A DNA stretch of 64,000 nucleotides. Origin: Rikenellaceae bacterium. GTDB lineage: Bacteria; Bacteroidota; Bacteroidia; Bacteroidales; Rikenellaceae. A program made the translations under genes and the position numbers. The stretch is taken from positions 1 through 64,000 of the forward strand of contig SUZQ01000002.1 in NCBI GenBank assembly GCA_015059875.1. The letters run 5' to 3'. Every line of letters begins with the position of its first letter. Position 1 is the stretch's first letter. Positions 29,144 through 39,125 of this stretch are shown in pieces. Below the pieces are notes generated by a model, which worked only from the letters and a program-made list of their open reading frames with translations, was not told the DNA's origin and searched no databases.

Positions 29144-29629
29144 ATGAAGAAGATTCTTTTGATGTTAGTTGCCGTATTGGCGTTTGTTACAGTATCGGCT
29201 CAACCTCCACACGGAGGCCCACAAGGCGGTCAGCAGGGCGGTCAGCGCAATGCGAGAATGATTGAGATGTTGCAGAAGCAACTCAATATGAGCCCTGAGC
29301 AGGCGAAGAAGTTTGCTCCTGTCTATCAGGCTTATCAGCGCGAGATTCGCAATGTGCGCAAAGAGACAAAGATGGTTGTAGATTCATACAAGAATGACGA
29401 GATGACCGTGAAGGTTGCCAAGAAGATTATGATGGCGCAGCTCAATGGCGACAAGGCGATTATTCAGGTTAAGAAGGAGTATATCCGCGTGTTTGTGGAG
29501 CATTTGAACCCTGAGCAGTTGTCGAAAATTTTTACTATCGGTCAAGGCCCTCGTCGTCCTCGCGGTGGACAGCCGGGAAGTGGCCCTCGCCCACAAGGAC
29601 CTCGTCCTGAGGGTGGCGCACTACGATAG
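29144..29629 (+). CDS. Small secreted protein, Spy/DUF4890-like, with Gly/Pro/Gln-rich ends
   Basis: Signal peptide; QPPHGGPQGGQQGGQRN; LNMSPEQAKKFAPVYQAYQREIRNVRKE. Confidence 0.7.
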   Translation: MKKILLMLVAVLAFVTVSAQPPHGGPQGGQQGGQRNARMIEMLQKQLNMSPEQAKKFAPVYQAYQREIRNVRKETKMVVDSYKNDEMTVKVAKKIMMAQLNGDKAIIQVKKEYIRVFVEHLNPEQLSKIFTIGQGPRRPRGGQPGSGPRPQGPRPEGGALR

Positions 29630-29650
29630 AGAATATACCATAACGAAAAG

Positions 29651-29681
29651 AGAAAAGCAACCTGTTTTAGGTTGCTTTTCT
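29651..29681. terminator. Bidirectional intrinsic terminator
   Basis: AGAAAAGCAACC-tgtttta-GGTTGCTTTTCT. Confidence 0.8.
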
Positions 29682-29688
29682 GTTCTTA

Positions 29689-30729
29689 TTATATAAGTGA
29701 GATTCCGTTTTCGCGACACTCGCGGCGCATCTCGTCGGGCCAGATACTCGATTGGGTTTCGCCGATATGGGCTTTGTGTAGCAGAATCATACACAGGCGG
29801 CTCTGCCCGATACCGCCACCAATGGTCTGAGGAAGCGAGCCTTCGAGCAGGCGACGGTGGAAGTAGAGGCTCTTGCGCTCCTCTTTGTGGTGTTCGGCAA
29901 GTTGTCGTTCTAACGCCTCCTTGTCTACACGGATGCCCATTGACGATAGCTCTATTGCGCGGTTGAGTATCGGATACCAAATGAGGAGGTCGCCATTGAG
30001 TCCAGCCAAGCCCGACTCCTCGGAGATTGTCGAGTAGTCGTCGTAGTCGGCTGCTCTGCCGTCGTGTCGCTCGCCATTGCTCAATACAGAGCCGATACCT
30101 ATGATAAATACCGCTCCAAACTCTTTGCAGATGGCATCCTCGCGCTCCTTTGGGGTGAGTTTGGGGTATCTATTTAGTAGCTCCTCAGAGTGAATGAATG
30201 TAACCTTCTCAGGTAGAAACGGCTCAATTTGAGGGAATGTTTCGCAGATGTGATACTCGGTGCGAAGAATTGCGTTATATATCTGTTGCACAGTATTTTT
30301 GAGGTACTCTACCGTGCGCTCTTTGTGGCTCATTACACGCTCCCAATCCCACTGATCGACATACAACGAGTGGAGATTGTCCAACTCCTCGTCGGCACGA
30401 ATAGCGTTCATATCGGTGATGATGCCGTAGCCGCACTTTACCTCGTAGTCGGCAAGTGTTACGCGCTTCCATTTCGCAAGGGAGTGTACCACCTCTGCCT
30501 CTGCACCTCCCATATCCGAGATTGGGAAGGTTACGGGATGCTCAGTGCCACTCAAATCGTCGTTCATTCCAAGACCTTTTAGAACGAATAGCGGCGCAGT
30601 AACACGACGCAAGCGCAACTCCGTAGATAGGCTTGCCAAGAAGAAGTCTTTGATAACTTTGATAGCTATTTCGGTCTGTTGCAGTGTGAGTGCAGCCGTG
30701 TAGTTCTTGGGTATAATAAGTTTGCTCAT
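29689..30729 (-). CDS. asnA: Aspartate-ammonia ligase (ammonia-dependent asparagine synthetase)
   Basis: LIIPKNYTAALTLQQTEIAIKVIKDFF, DLSGTEHPVTFPI, VDQWDWERVM, TIGGGIGQSRLCMILLHKAHIGE. Confidence 0.95.
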   Translation of the reverse strand: MSKLIIPKNYTAALTLQQTEIAIKVIKDFFLASLSTELRLRRVTAPLFVLKGLGMNDDLSGTEHPVTFPISDMGGAEAEVVHSLAKWKRVTLADYEVKCGYGIITDMNAIRADEELDNLHSLYVDQWDWERVMSHKERTVEYLKNTVQQIYNAILRTEYHICETFPQIEPFLPEKVTFIHSEELLNRYPKLTPKEREDAICKEFGAVFIIGIGSVLSNGERHDGRAADYDDYSTISEESGLAGLNGDLLIWYPILNRAIELSSMGIRVDKEALERQLAEHHKEERKSLYFHRRLLEGSLPQTIGGGIGQSRLCMILLHKAHIGETQSSIWPDEMRRECRENGISLI

Positions 30730-30828
30730 AACTCTACTCTTTACCTAACAATTCACAAAGATAGTAAAAAAATACACAGTTACAAAGTTGTATGGTTGCT
30801 GATAGAGTGACTTTTTTTCAAATATAAT

Positions 30829-31072
30829 CGCTACTCAAGTACAAAGATTGCCACCAGCACATTCATTTACCATTTGGCAACGGATTCGAACGGCGGCAGC
30901 AGTCGAGAGCAGACCGAAGAGAGGCTATTGCAATCGAAGATTGTCGGGATTGAGGAGTGATGTGCGAAAACTTGTTTTCAGGCACAATCGCTACTCAAGC
31001 ACGGAGATTTGCGCAAGCAAACAATAGCCGACCAAGATTAGTCTGCCGAGGCGCCACAAGCTGAACGAATTT
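30829..31072. repeat. Copy 2 of tRNA-adjacent interspersed repeat (extended form)
   Basis: aacggattcgaacggcggcagcag...ttgcaatcgaagattgtcgggattgaggagtgatgtgcgaaaacttgttttcaggcacaatcgctactcaagcacggag... Confidence 0.8.
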
Positions 31073-31084
31073 GGCAACGAACAC

Positions 31085-31112
31085 AAAAAAAGACGACTCA
31101 AAAAGTCGTCTT
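31085..31112 (-). terminator. Intrinsic terminator following tRNA-Val
   Basis: aagacgact-caaaa-agtcgtctt. Confidence 0.75.
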
Positions 31113-31119
31113 AATTTTG

Positions 31120-31194
31120 TGGGAGTTGACGGATTCGAACCGCCGACCCTCTGCTTGTAAGGCAGATGCTCTAAACCAGCTGAGCTAAACTCCC
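31120..31194 (-). tRNA. tRNA-Val (anticodon UAC)
   Basis: Minus strand GGGAGTTTAGCTCAGCTGGTTTAGAGCATCTGCCTTACAAGCAGAGGGTCGGCGGTTCGAATCCGTCAACTCCCA. Confidence 0.93.
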
Positions 31195-31335
31195 TTTTCA
31201 AAAATGGCTTGGGACTGCTGATTCGCTATCTTCAAAGTTTGTTGCTATCCACTTCAACACCTTTTACTCGACTACCTTCAACTCTCGTTTTTGGTTTGCC
31301 GTAATCGAATCTCTTTTGCAACCCTCGCGCAATTG

Positions 31336-31409
31336 CGCCTGAACAAGGACTTGAACCTAGGACCCCATGATTAACAGTCATGTGCTCTAACCAACTGAGC
31401 TATTCAGGC
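31336..31409 (-). tRNA. tRNA-Asn (anticodon GUU)
   Basis: Minus strand GCCTGAATAGCTCAGTTGGTTAGAGCACATGACTGTTAATCATGGGGTCCTAGGTTCAAGTCCTTGTTCAGGCG. Confidence 0.93.
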
Positions 31410-31525
31410 ATTTTTTAGAACCTTGCAATGCGGTTGTTTCCGTTTTGCGAGTGCAAATATATGGCAAATTTTTTTATCTTGCAAAACTTTTGCACAAAAA
31501 AATTAAAAAAATTATCTTTGCACCA

Positions 31526-32599
31526 ATGAAACTGATGCTTAAAATATTCGTTACTCTTTTGTTTACAGCGTTTTATGGCGTTGTAGAGGCGAAAATTATT
31601 TTTGATACTTTTTTTTATGATTTTGGCGAAATAGCCGAAGATGGTGGCGCAGTGGAGCATATTTTCACTCTGCGCAACACCTCGGCCGAGCCTGTTGTGA
31701 TTGTCGCGGTGCGCTCGTCTTGCGGTTGCACAAAGGCGGAGTTCTCGCGAAAGCCTATTATGCCCGATAGTACTGCTACTATAAAAGTTGTATTTAATCC
31801 GTTGAATTACCCTGGTGCATTTGCCCGCAAGGTGACGGTTTTTACTGCGGATGGGCCATTAAAAGAGCAACTACTCGTCAAGGGAACGGTAATTCCGCGT
31901 AAGAAAACGGTCGAGGAGCGATATCCGCTTGTGATGGGCGGGGGCGTGCGAGCTGCTGCGAATGCCCACTCGTTTGGCTATGTCGAGCATGGAAAGGTGG
32001 CGTTATCCTCATTCGAGATATACAACAGCTCTGCGCGTGAGGTTTCGCTTGCTGTTGATAATCCCTATTCAGAGTTGGAGTTTATCTCTCCCGCAAAGCT
32101 CGCTGCGGGCGAGGAGGCGGTGATTAATTTTAGCTGTCTGTTGCCCGAAAATAGCGAGTTGTATGGCTCGCTTGCCTACTCGGTCAATCTGCTTGTAGAT
32201 GGGCAAAAATCGCAATACCCGTTTATTATAAACGGACTCGCGATAGATTCTCGCGATATAAATGCAAATAATCGTGCGCAGATGATTGTTCTTTCCGAAA
32301 ATTTTATTAAATTTGGCGCTGTAAAGCGTACTAATGAAAAGTTGGTGCGTCGGCTGACAGTTAGCAATGACGGAAACGAGCCGCTTGTGATACGCAAATT
32401 GGAGCTTGATTGTGACGGTTGCAGAGCGAGATTGAGTGGCGAGATGACGATTGCTGCGGGCGACAACAGAGTTGTGGAGGTGGAGATTAACCCCTCGCGT
32501 CTGCCGTTCGGAGCTGTGGTCGAGAGGTTGCGAATTGTGAGCAACGATCCAAAGATGCCTGTCTACACAATCCGAGTATCGGCAATTGTTGAGAGGTAG
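31526..32599 (+). CDS. DUF1573 domain protein, secreted
   Basis: YDFGEIAEDGGAVEHIFTLRNTSAEPVVIVAVRSSCGCTKAEFSRKPIMPDSTATIKVVFNP. Confidence 0.88.
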   Translation: MKLMLKIFVTLLFTAFYGVVEAKIIFDTFFYDFGEIAEDGGAVEHIFTLRNTSAEPVVIVAVRSSCGCTKAEFSRKPIMPDSTATIKVVFNPLNYPGAFARKVTVFTADGPLKEQLLVKGTVIPRKKTVEERYPLVMGGGVRAAANAHSFGYVEHGKVALSSFEIYNSSAREVSLAVDNPYSELEFISPAKLAAGEEAVINFSCLLPENSELYGSLAYSVNLLVDGQKSQYPFIINGLAIDSRDINANNRAQMIVLSENFIKFGAVKRTNEKLVRRLTVSNDGNEPLVIRKLELDCDGCRARLSGEMTIAAGDNRVVEVEINPSRLPFGAVVERLRIVSNDPKMPVYTIRVSAIVER

Positions 32600-32620
32600 A
32601 GTAAATAGAAGAAGAGAACA

Positions 32621-33502
32621 ATGTTCGAGATAGTAGAGAGAAGAGAACTTGCGGAGAATATATACTTGACTCGTGTCAAGGCACCGCGCATTGCTCGTTC
32701 GGCACAGCCAGGACAATTTGTCATCGTGCGTGCTGATGAGCGAGGAGAACGCACTCCGCTGACTATTGCAGACTACGATGCCGAGGAGGGAACGGTGACG
32801 CTTGTGACGCAGGCGTTGGGTGTATCGACTCGCAAGATTGTAGCAAAGGGTGAGGGAGATTCTCTTGCCGATATCGCTGGGCCTCTTGGTCGCCCTTCAG
32901 ATTTTGTGAAGGAGGATGTCGAGGAGTTGCGCAAGCGTAAGTTTATATTTATAGGTGGTGGCGTAGGTGCTGCACCCGTATATCCACAAGTCAAGTGGCT
33001 CGCAGAGCGTGGCGTGGAGGTGGATGTTATCGTTGGTGCAAAGACTAAGGATCTGCTCATTTATGCCGAGGAGATGCGCAAGGTTGCGACAAATCTCTAC
33101 ATCGCTACGGATGATGGCTCGGAGGGCTTTCACGGATTGGTCACTACCCTACTCGAAAAACTCGTGAACGAGGGCAAAGAGTACGACTGCTGCGTGGCTA
33201 TTGGCCCGATGATTATGATGAAGTTTGTGACGCTCACGGCAAAGAAGTTCAATCTGCCGTGCATCGTATCACTCAACGCCTTGATGGTGGATGGTACGGG
33301 AATGTGCGGAGCGTGTCGTGTGACCATTGCGGGCAAGACAAAGTTCACTTGCGTGGATGGGCCTGAGTTCAACGCCTACGATGTAGATTTCGACGAGGCG
33401 ATGCGTCGTCAGGGTATGTACCGCACGCAGGAGCAGCGAGCTGTGGCTATTCAGCACGAGCGTGAGGCGGGCCACAAATGTAATATTGGTTTGGATAAGT
33501 AG
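32621..33502 (+). CDS. Sulfide/dihydroorotate dehydrogenase-like FAD/NAD-binding subunit (NfnA/SudB type)
   Basis: IVERRELAENIYLTRVKAPRIARSAQPGQFVIVRADERGERTPLTIAD; IGPMIMMKFV; DGTGMCGACRVTIAGKTKFTCVDGPEF. Confidence 0.9.
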   Translation: MFEIVERRELAENIYLTRVKAPRIARSAQPGQFVIVRADERGERTPLTIADYDAEEGTVTLVTQALGVSTRKIVAKGEGDSLADIAGPLGRPSDFVKEDVEELRKRKFIFIGGGVGAAPVYPQVKWLAERGVEVDVIVGAKTKDLLIYAEEMRKVATNLYIATDDGSEGFHGLVTTLLEKLVNEGKEYDCCVAIGPMIMMKFVTLTAKKFNLPCIVSLNALMVDGTGMCGACRVTIAGKTKFTCVDGPEFNAYDVDFDEAMRRQGMYRTQEQRAVAIQHEREAGHKCNIGLDK

Positions 33503-33505
33503 ATT

Positions 33506-34906
33506 ATGGCGAATAAGATACCTCGCGTGGCGGTACGCGAGCAGGATGCAAAGGTTCGAGCAACAAACTTCGAGGAGGTCTGCTACGGCTATAGTAAGGA
33601 GGAGGCGATGTTGGAGGCTACGCGATGCCTCGACTGCAAGAATCCGCGTTGTGTGGCAGCTTGCCCCGTAGGCATTCAAATACCGCGATTTATCGAACGA
33701 TTGCGCGAAGGCGACACAAAGGGTGCTGCGGAGGTTATATCGGTAGATTCGTCGCTGCCAAGCATCTGTGGTCGCGTTTGTCCGCAGGAGACGCAGTGCG
33801 AGGGCTCGTGCATTCTCGGCATTAAGGGCGAGCCAGTGGCTATTGGTAAGCTTGAGCGTTTTGTGGGCGATTGGCAGTTGGAGAATGGTCGTTCGAAACA
33901 TAATATTGAGAAGAATGGTCATAAGGTGGCTATCGTGGGTAGCGGTCCTGCGGGCTTGGCTTGCGCAAGCGACCTCGCAAAGATGGGCTACGAGGTGACT
34001 ATATTCGAGGCTCTGCACGAAGCAGGTGGCGTTTTGGTATATGGTATTCCAGAGTTCCGTCTGCCGAAGGAGCGAGTTGTAAAGCGCGAGATTGAGAGCG
34101 TTAAGGAGCTTGGCGTTACGATTGAGACCGATGTTGTAGTTGGTCGCACCATCACGGTGGATGCGCTGCTCGATGAGGAGGGCTACGATGCTGTATTTAT
34201 CGGCTCAGGTGCTGGTCTACCACGATTTATGGGTATCGAGGGCGAGAACTTGAATGGCGTATTGTCAGCAAATGAGTTCCTTACACGCGCAAACTTGATG
34301 CACGCCTACGACGAGGCGTACGATACACCTATTTATGTAGGTAGAAAGGTTGTAGTCGTGGGTGGTGGAAATGTTGCGATGGACGCAGTGCGTACGGCAA
34401 AGCGTTTGGGTGCAGAGGCGACCATAGTATATCGCCGTAGCGAAAAGGAGTTGCCTGCGCGCGTAGAAGAGGTACACCACGCCAAGGAGGAGGGCATAGA
34501 GTTTAAGATGCTTACCAACCCTACCGCCGTATTGGGCGATGAGATGGGCTGGGTACGCGCTATAAACTGTGTGCAGATGGAGCTGGGCGAGCCAGATGAG
34601 AGTGGTCGTCGCTCTCCACAGGTGGTTGAAGGCTCGGATTTCGAGATTGAGTGCGATGTTGTTGTTATGGCACTCGGAACATCTCCAAATCCGCTTATCG
34701 CCTCGACTACCAATTCACTCGAAACTTCGCGTCGCGGTTGCATCGTGGCTGACGAGTGGGGACGAACTTCGCGTAAAGGCGTCTTTGCAGGAGGTGATAC
34801 CGTTACGGGTGCTGCAACAGTGATTTTGGCTATGGGTGCAGGACGCAAGGCTGCAACGGCTATTGATAGCTATGTGCGTGGAGTTGAGATAAATAGTGAG
34901 GAATAA
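33506..34906 (+). CDS. Glutamate synthase small-subunit-like / NfnB-type NADPH oxidoreductase
   Basis: CLDCKNPRCVAACPVGIQIPRFI, CGRVCPQETQCEGSC, AIVGSGPAGLACASDLAKMGYEVTIFEA, VVGGGNVAMDAVRTAKRLG. Confidence 0.92.
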   Translation: MANKIPRVAVREQDAKVRATNFEEVCYGYSKEEAMLEATRCLDCKNPRCVAACPVGIQIPRFIERLREGDTKGAAEVISVDSSLPSICGRVCPQETQCEGSCILGIKGEPVAIGKLERFVGDWQLENGRSKHNIEKNGHKVAIVGSGPAGLACASDLAKMGYEVTIFEALHEAGGVLVYGIPEFRLPKERVVKREIESVKELGVTIETDVVVGRTITVDALLDEEGYDAVFIGSGAGLPRFMGIEGENLNGVLSANEFLTRANLMHAYDEAYDTPIYVGRKVVVVGGGNVAMDAVRTAKRLGAEATIVYRRSEKELPARVEEVHHAKEEGIEFKMLTNPTAVLGDEMGWVRAINCVQMELGEPDESGRRSPQVVEGSDFEIECDVVVMALGTSPNPLIASTTNSLETSRRGCIVADEWGRTSRKGVFAGGDTVTGAATVILAMGAGRKAATAIDSYVRGVEINSEE

Positions 34907-34940
34907 ATAATATTACTAATCAATAAAACTAAACAAAATT

Positions 34941-35522
34941 ATGAGAAAATTTACTTCAGTATTGAGCCTCGTAGCATTGGTTGCATCGGCTCTGTTTGTA
35001 TCGTGCGCAAAGGAGAAAACTCCTGATTTGGTGCCAGCATTCCCAGCGAATAAGCCTGCATCGTACGCCCCTAATAAGAGTGGCGAGTATGTATGGACAT
35101 TCGATTCGGCTTACTCTTACACTAATGCGCGTGGTGGAGGTTTCCGTGTGAATGTAAACAATAAGTCGATTTTGGACTATGTTATTGCTCCAAATGCAGA
35201 TTGGACTGTAGAGGTTGTAGGCGAGGGCAGCAAGTATCTTGAGGTTCGCTACGGATACGGATACAACGAGGACAACTACACTTACGGTAGCAGCGTAAGC
35301 GGTCCGCGAGGTGCAAATACAATCGGTTTCCGCACCACATCTGCGGCGCGTGAGACAGAGGTTGTTTGCGTTGTTGAGATGATTATGTGTGGCGAGAGAA
35401 TGCCTATCGCAACTTTGACACTTGCATCACAAGCAAGTGCAGAGCAGCCAGAGGAGCCTGAGCAGCCAGAGGATCCAGAGCAACCTGAGGAGCCTGAGGA
35501 TCCAGAGAATCCAGAGGCGTAA
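34941..35522 (+). CDS. Lipoprotein with Glu/Pro-rich low-complexity C-terminus
   Basis: Lipobox ALFVSC; tail EQPEEPEQPEDPEQPEEPEDPENPEA. Confidence 0.75.
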   Translation: MRKFTSVLSLVALVASALFVSCAKEKTPDLVPAFPANKPASYAPNKSGEYVWTFDSAYSYTNARGGGFRVNVNNKSILDYVIAPNADWTVEVVGEGSKYLEVRYGYGYNEDNYTYGSSVSGPRGANTIGFRTTSAARETEVVCVVEMIMCGERMPIATLTLASQASAEQPEEPEQPEDPEQPEEPEDPENPEA

Positions 35523-35544
35523 TAGTTGCATTTGATGTAGCTAC

Positions 35545-35574
35545 AACCGCATTCCGAAAGGGATGCGGTTTTTT
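35545..35574 (+). terminator. Intrinsic terminator
   Basis: AACCGCATTCC-gaaa-GGGATGCGGTTTTTT. Confidence 0.85.
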
Positions 35575-35580
35575 GCTTTG

Positions 35581-35995
35581 TGGACTCCGACGGTGGTCAC
35601 GGCGCGGGTGATTCTAGGGGTTCTAGGGGTACTGGGGGTTATAGGGTGCGCGGACAGCAAATTGACAATTGAGAATTGAGAATTGAGAATTGTCAACTCG
35701 GCTATTAGCCATTAGCCATTGGCTTTTTTTTGTTTTCCGAACTCTGAAGGTGGTCAAGGCGCAGACGAGTTTAAGGAGTTTAAGGAGTTTAAGGAGTTTA
35801 AGGAGTGCGCTGAAAGTTTTTCAGTTATCAGTTTTCCGTTTTCCGTTTTCCGTTTTCCGTTCTCCGTTTTCCGCTTTCCGTTTTCCGCTTTCCGTTTTCC
35901 GTTTTCCGTTTTCCGCTTTCCGTTTTCCGTTTTCCGTTTTTCTCGCCTATCGTCTAAAAAACTACTCACTACTCACTACTCTCTACTCTCTAAAA
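35581..35995. repeat. Composite STR mosaic (9-mer, AATTGAG, ATTAGCC, AAGGAGTTT, TTTTCCG and ACTACTC arrays with linkers)
   Basis: Direct reading; TTTTCCG block alone runs ~35830-35940. Confidence 0.92.
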
Positions 35996-35998
35996 AAA

Positions 35999-36026
35999 AG
36001 ACAACCGAAAACGGTTGTCTTTTTTC
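35999..36026 (-). terminator. Intrinsic terminator for guaA
   Basis: AAGACAACCG-aaaa-CGGTTGTCTT flanked by A and T runs. Confidence 0.8.
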
Positions 36027-36043
36027 TTGTGCGGACTACTCTA

Positions 36044-37351
36044 CTACTCCCACTCGATAGTTGCGTTTGGTTTTGGAGAGAGGTCGTAACATACGCGGTT
36101 TACATTTGGCACCTCCTTCAAGATGCGGTCGGTAATCTTGCCGAGGATAGCCCAATCGATATGCTCGATGGTTGCGGTCATCGCATCCACAGTATTCACA
36201 GCACGAATGATTACAGGCCAATCGTACGAACGAGCGTTGTTGCGTACACCTACCGACTTAAAGTCAGGAACGATGGTGAAATACTGCCATACGCTCTTAT
36301 CCAAACCCGCCTTTGCGAACTCCTCACGCAAGATAGCATCAGACTCACGAACTGCCTCCAAGCGGTCGCGAGTGATTGCACCAAGGCAACGAACACCCAA
36401 GCCTGGGCCTGGGAATGGCTGACGATAGACCATCTCGTAAGGCAAGCCCAACTCAACACCACAAGCGCGAACTTCATCCTTGAAGAGCTGCTTCAATGGC
36501 TCTACCAACTCGAACTGCAAATCCTCAGGCAGACCACCTACATTGTGGTGCGACTTAACCATCTTGGCGGTCTTAGTACCACTCTCTACGATGTCAGGAT
36601 AGATTGTTCCCTGACCGAGGAAGTCGATACCCTCCAACTTGCGGGCCTCCTCCTCGAATACGCGAATGAACTCGCCACCGATAATTTTACGCTTCTTCTC
36701 AGGGTCCTCTACGCCCTCCAACTTTGTCAAGAAACGCTCCGTAGCATCAACATATACAAGATTTGCGCTGAGCTGATTGCGGAATACCTCCACAACATCC
36801 TCCGACTCGCCCTTGCGCATCAAACCGTGATTTACATGCACACATACGAGGTTATCGCCGATAGCCTTCAGCAACAAAGCTGCAACAACCGATGAATCAA
36901 CGCCACCCGACAATGCAAGCAACACCTTCTTGTCGCCTACCTGCTGGCGAATAAGCTCCACTTGGTCGGCTACGAAGTTTGTCATATTCCAATTAGCCTC
37001 AGCCTTGCAAGTGTCAAATACAAAGCCCTTTACAGCCTCCTTGATGGCTTCGAGGTCGTCTGTGAACTGTGGCAACTTTGTGCTGCAAAGTGCCTTCTCC
37101 CAACCTGCTGCCATAACAGGGAATCCTGCCTCGTAAATCTCTGGGAGAACATCAATCTCTACCCCATCGATTACGCAGTTAGGGCCTCCGTTGATAATTA
37201 CACCCTTAACATTTGGCAACGCCTGCAACTCCTTTGCAGTGATGTCGTGTGGGTAAATCTCGCTATATACGCCCAGCGCACGAATTGCTCGGGCAACCAC
37301 TGTGTTCTCGTGACTTCCTAAGTCCAAGATTACAATCATATCCTGCTTCAT
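36044..37351 (-). CDS. guaA: GMP synthase with intact ATP-pyrophosphatase domain and degenerate/shortened N-terminal GATase-like region
   Basis: LLALSGGVDSSVVAALL, GTIYPDIVES, HHNVGGLPEDLQFELVEPLKQLFKDEVR, RQPFPGPGLGVRCLG, DLSPKPNATIEWE. Confidence 0.92.
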   Translation of the reverse strand: MKQDMIVILDLGSHENTVVARAIRALGVYSEIYPHDITAKELQALPNVKGVIINGGPNCVIDGVEIDVLPEIYEAGFPVMAAGWEKALCSTKLPQFTDDLEAIKEAVKGFVFDTCKAEANWNMTNFVADQVELIRQQVGDKKVLLALSGGVDSSVVAALLLKAIGDNLVCVHVNHGLMRKGESEDVVEVFRNQLSANLVYVDATERFLTKLEGVEDPEKKRKIIGGEFIRVFEEEARKLEGIDFLGQGTIYPDIVESGTKTAKMVKSHHNVGGLPEDLQFELVEPLKQLFKDEVRACGVELGLPYEMVYRQPFPGPGLGVRCLGAITRDRLEAVRESDAILREEFAKAGLDKSVWQYFTIVPDFKSVGVRNNARSYDWPVIIRAVNTVDAMTATIEHIDWAILGKITDRILKEVPNVNRVCYDLSPKPNATIEWE

Positions 37352-37371
37352 AAAAACTTTGTTTTTTGCTA

Positions 37372-37463
37372 TTAGCTTTTAGCTTTTAGCCATTAGCTTT
37401 TTTGTTAATAATATCTTTAATCTTTTTAAGCCAATGGCTAATGGCCAATGGCTAATGGCTTTT
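37372..37463. repeat. ATTAGCC/GGCTAAT heptamer inverted arms between guaA and guaB
   Basis: gctattagcttttagcttttagccattagcttttttg...aagccaatggctaatggccaatggctaatggctttttt. Confidence 0.85.
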
Positions 37464-37464
37464 T

Positions 37465-38934
37465 TTATTCGCCTCGCGAATAGTTTGGTGTTTCGCGTGT
37501 GATGGTGATGTCGTGTGGGTGGTTCTCCACTACGGCTGCCGAGGTGATGCGTACGAAACGAGCCTGCTGCAACTCCTCGATATTACGCGCTCCGCAGTAG
37601 CCCATACCTGCGCGAATACCGCCAACCAACTGATATACAGTCTCTGCCAACGAGCCCTTGAATGGTACGCGACCTACGATTCCCTCAGGAACGAGCTTCA
37701 TAGCGTTAGCCTCGCCATCTTGGAAGTAGCGGTCCTTAGAACCCGCCTTCATAGCGTCGATAGAGCCCATTCCACGATAGGTCTTGAACTTACGACCGTT
37801 GTAGATGATTGTTTCGCCTGGTGACTCCTCCGTGCCCGCAAACATCGAGCCGCACATCACACAAGTGCCACCTGCCGACAACGCCTTCACGATATCGCCC
37901 GAATAGCGCAAACCTCCATCGGCAATAACGCCAACATCGCTGCCTTTCGCAGCCTTTGCGCAGTCGAAAATTGCTGTGAGCTGTGGAACACCCACACCCG
38001 CAATAATACGGGTAGTACAGATAGAGCCAGGGCCGATACCCACCTTGATGCCGTCTGCTCCGTTGTCGATAAGATACTTCGCAGCCTCGGCTGTGGCGAT
38101 GTTTCCAACCACTACATCGAGCTTTGGATAGACCTCCTTAATCTTCTTCAAAAGCGTCACAACGCCCCTTGAGTGACCGTGTGCCGAGTCGAGAACTACG
38201 GCATCAACGCTCTCGGCTACGAGTGCTGCTACGCGCTCCATTGCATCGGGAGTGATGCCGATACCTGCCGCTACACGAAGGCGACCTTTTGCATCCTTAC
38301 AAGCGTTTGGATGATCCTGAGCCTTTGTCAAGTCCTTGTATGTGATAAGTCCTACGAGGAGTCCCTCCTTGTCCACTACGGGCAACTTCTCAATCTTGTT
38401 CGAGAGCAATACTTCAGCAACATCGGTATTCTCACCCTCGGTGATTGTAACCAAGTTCTGCGAGGTCATAACCTCGTCAATCTTGCGCGACATATCCTTC
38501 TGGAAACGGAGGTCGCGGTTGGTTACGATGCCGACAAGCTTGCGATTCTCATCCACTACAGGGATGCCGCCAATCTTGTTCTCGCGCATCATATCGAGCG
38601 CATCGCCTACGGTGTTCTCGCGTGCAATGGTCACGGGATCGTCAATCATTCCGTTCTCGGCACGCTTCACGCGACGCACCTGCGCAGCTTGCTCAGCTAT
38701 AGACATATTCTTGTGAATCACACCAATACCGCCCTCGCGAGCAATGGCAATCGCCATTGGAGCTTCGGTTACGGTATCCATCGCAGCCGATACGATAGGG
38801 ATGTTGAGCGTGATGTTTCGCGAGAATCGGCTCTTGGTGCTAACCTCGCGTGGGAGAACCTCCGAGTATGCTGGCATAAGCAGCACATCGTCAAAGGTTA
38901 AACCCTCCTGATAAACTCTTTCGTCAAGGAACAT
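37465..38934 (-). CDS. guaB: Inosine-5'-monophosphate dehydrogenase with CBS domains
   Basis: [69 protein letters not shown]. Confidence 0.97.
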   Translation of the reverse strand: MFLDERVYQEGLTFDDVLLMPAYSEVLPREVSTKSRFSRNITLNIPIVSAAMDTVTEAPMAIAIAREGGIGVIHKNMSIAEQAAQVRRVKRAENGMIDDPVTIARENTVGDALDMMRENKIGGIPVVDENRKLVGIVTNRDLRFQKDMSRKIDEVMTSQNLVTITEGENTDVAEVLLSNKIEKLPVVDKEGLLVGLITYKDLTKAQDHPNACKDAKGRLRVAAGIGITPDAMERVAALVAESVDAVVLDSAHGHSRGVVTLLKKIKEVYPKLDVVVGNIATAEAAKYLIDNGADGIKVGIGPGSICTTRIIAGVGVPQLTAIFDCAKAAKGSDVGVIADGGLRYSGDIVKALSAGGTCVMCGSMFAGTEESPGETIIYNGRKFKTYRGMGSIDAMKAGSKDRYFQDGEANAMKLVPEGIVGRVPFKGSLAETVYQLVGGIRAGMGYCGARNIEELQQARFVRITSAAVVENHPHDITITRETPNYSRGE

Positions 38935-38979
38935 AATTACCTATATTTATATTATTATTAATTTGTTTTCAAAAACAAG

Positions 38980-39125
38980 AAGCGGAATGCATACGCACTC
39001 CGCCCCGTAACTCTTTATCTTTCAGCACCGCACACTGCGTACGCTCCCACTCTTTGGAACTCCGAAATTTGCGGAGTTTTGCGCTTGCCTATGTTGTGCA
39101 GAATATACATTTGCTCAAACTTTGG
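38980..39125 (-). promoter_or_regulatory. Putative structured 5' leader of guaB with promoter box and terminator-like hairpin
   Basis: Minus strand: TATCTTTG box near 39130; AACTCCG-caaattt-CGGAGTT; GCGGAGTGC-gtat-GCATTCCGC followed by ttcttgttttt. Confidence 0.5.

Noticed and set aside
30995-31201. 68-aa minus ORF overlapping tRNA-Val
   Set aside because: Same repeat family plus tRNA sequence (VGGSNPSTPTK is translated tRNA); spurious.
35690-36895. 401-aa ORF on + strand (FRFPFSVFRFPFSAF...)
   Set aside because: Its N-terminus is translation of the TTTTCCG/AAGGAGTTT arrays and the rest is antisense to guaA; no protein-like composition.
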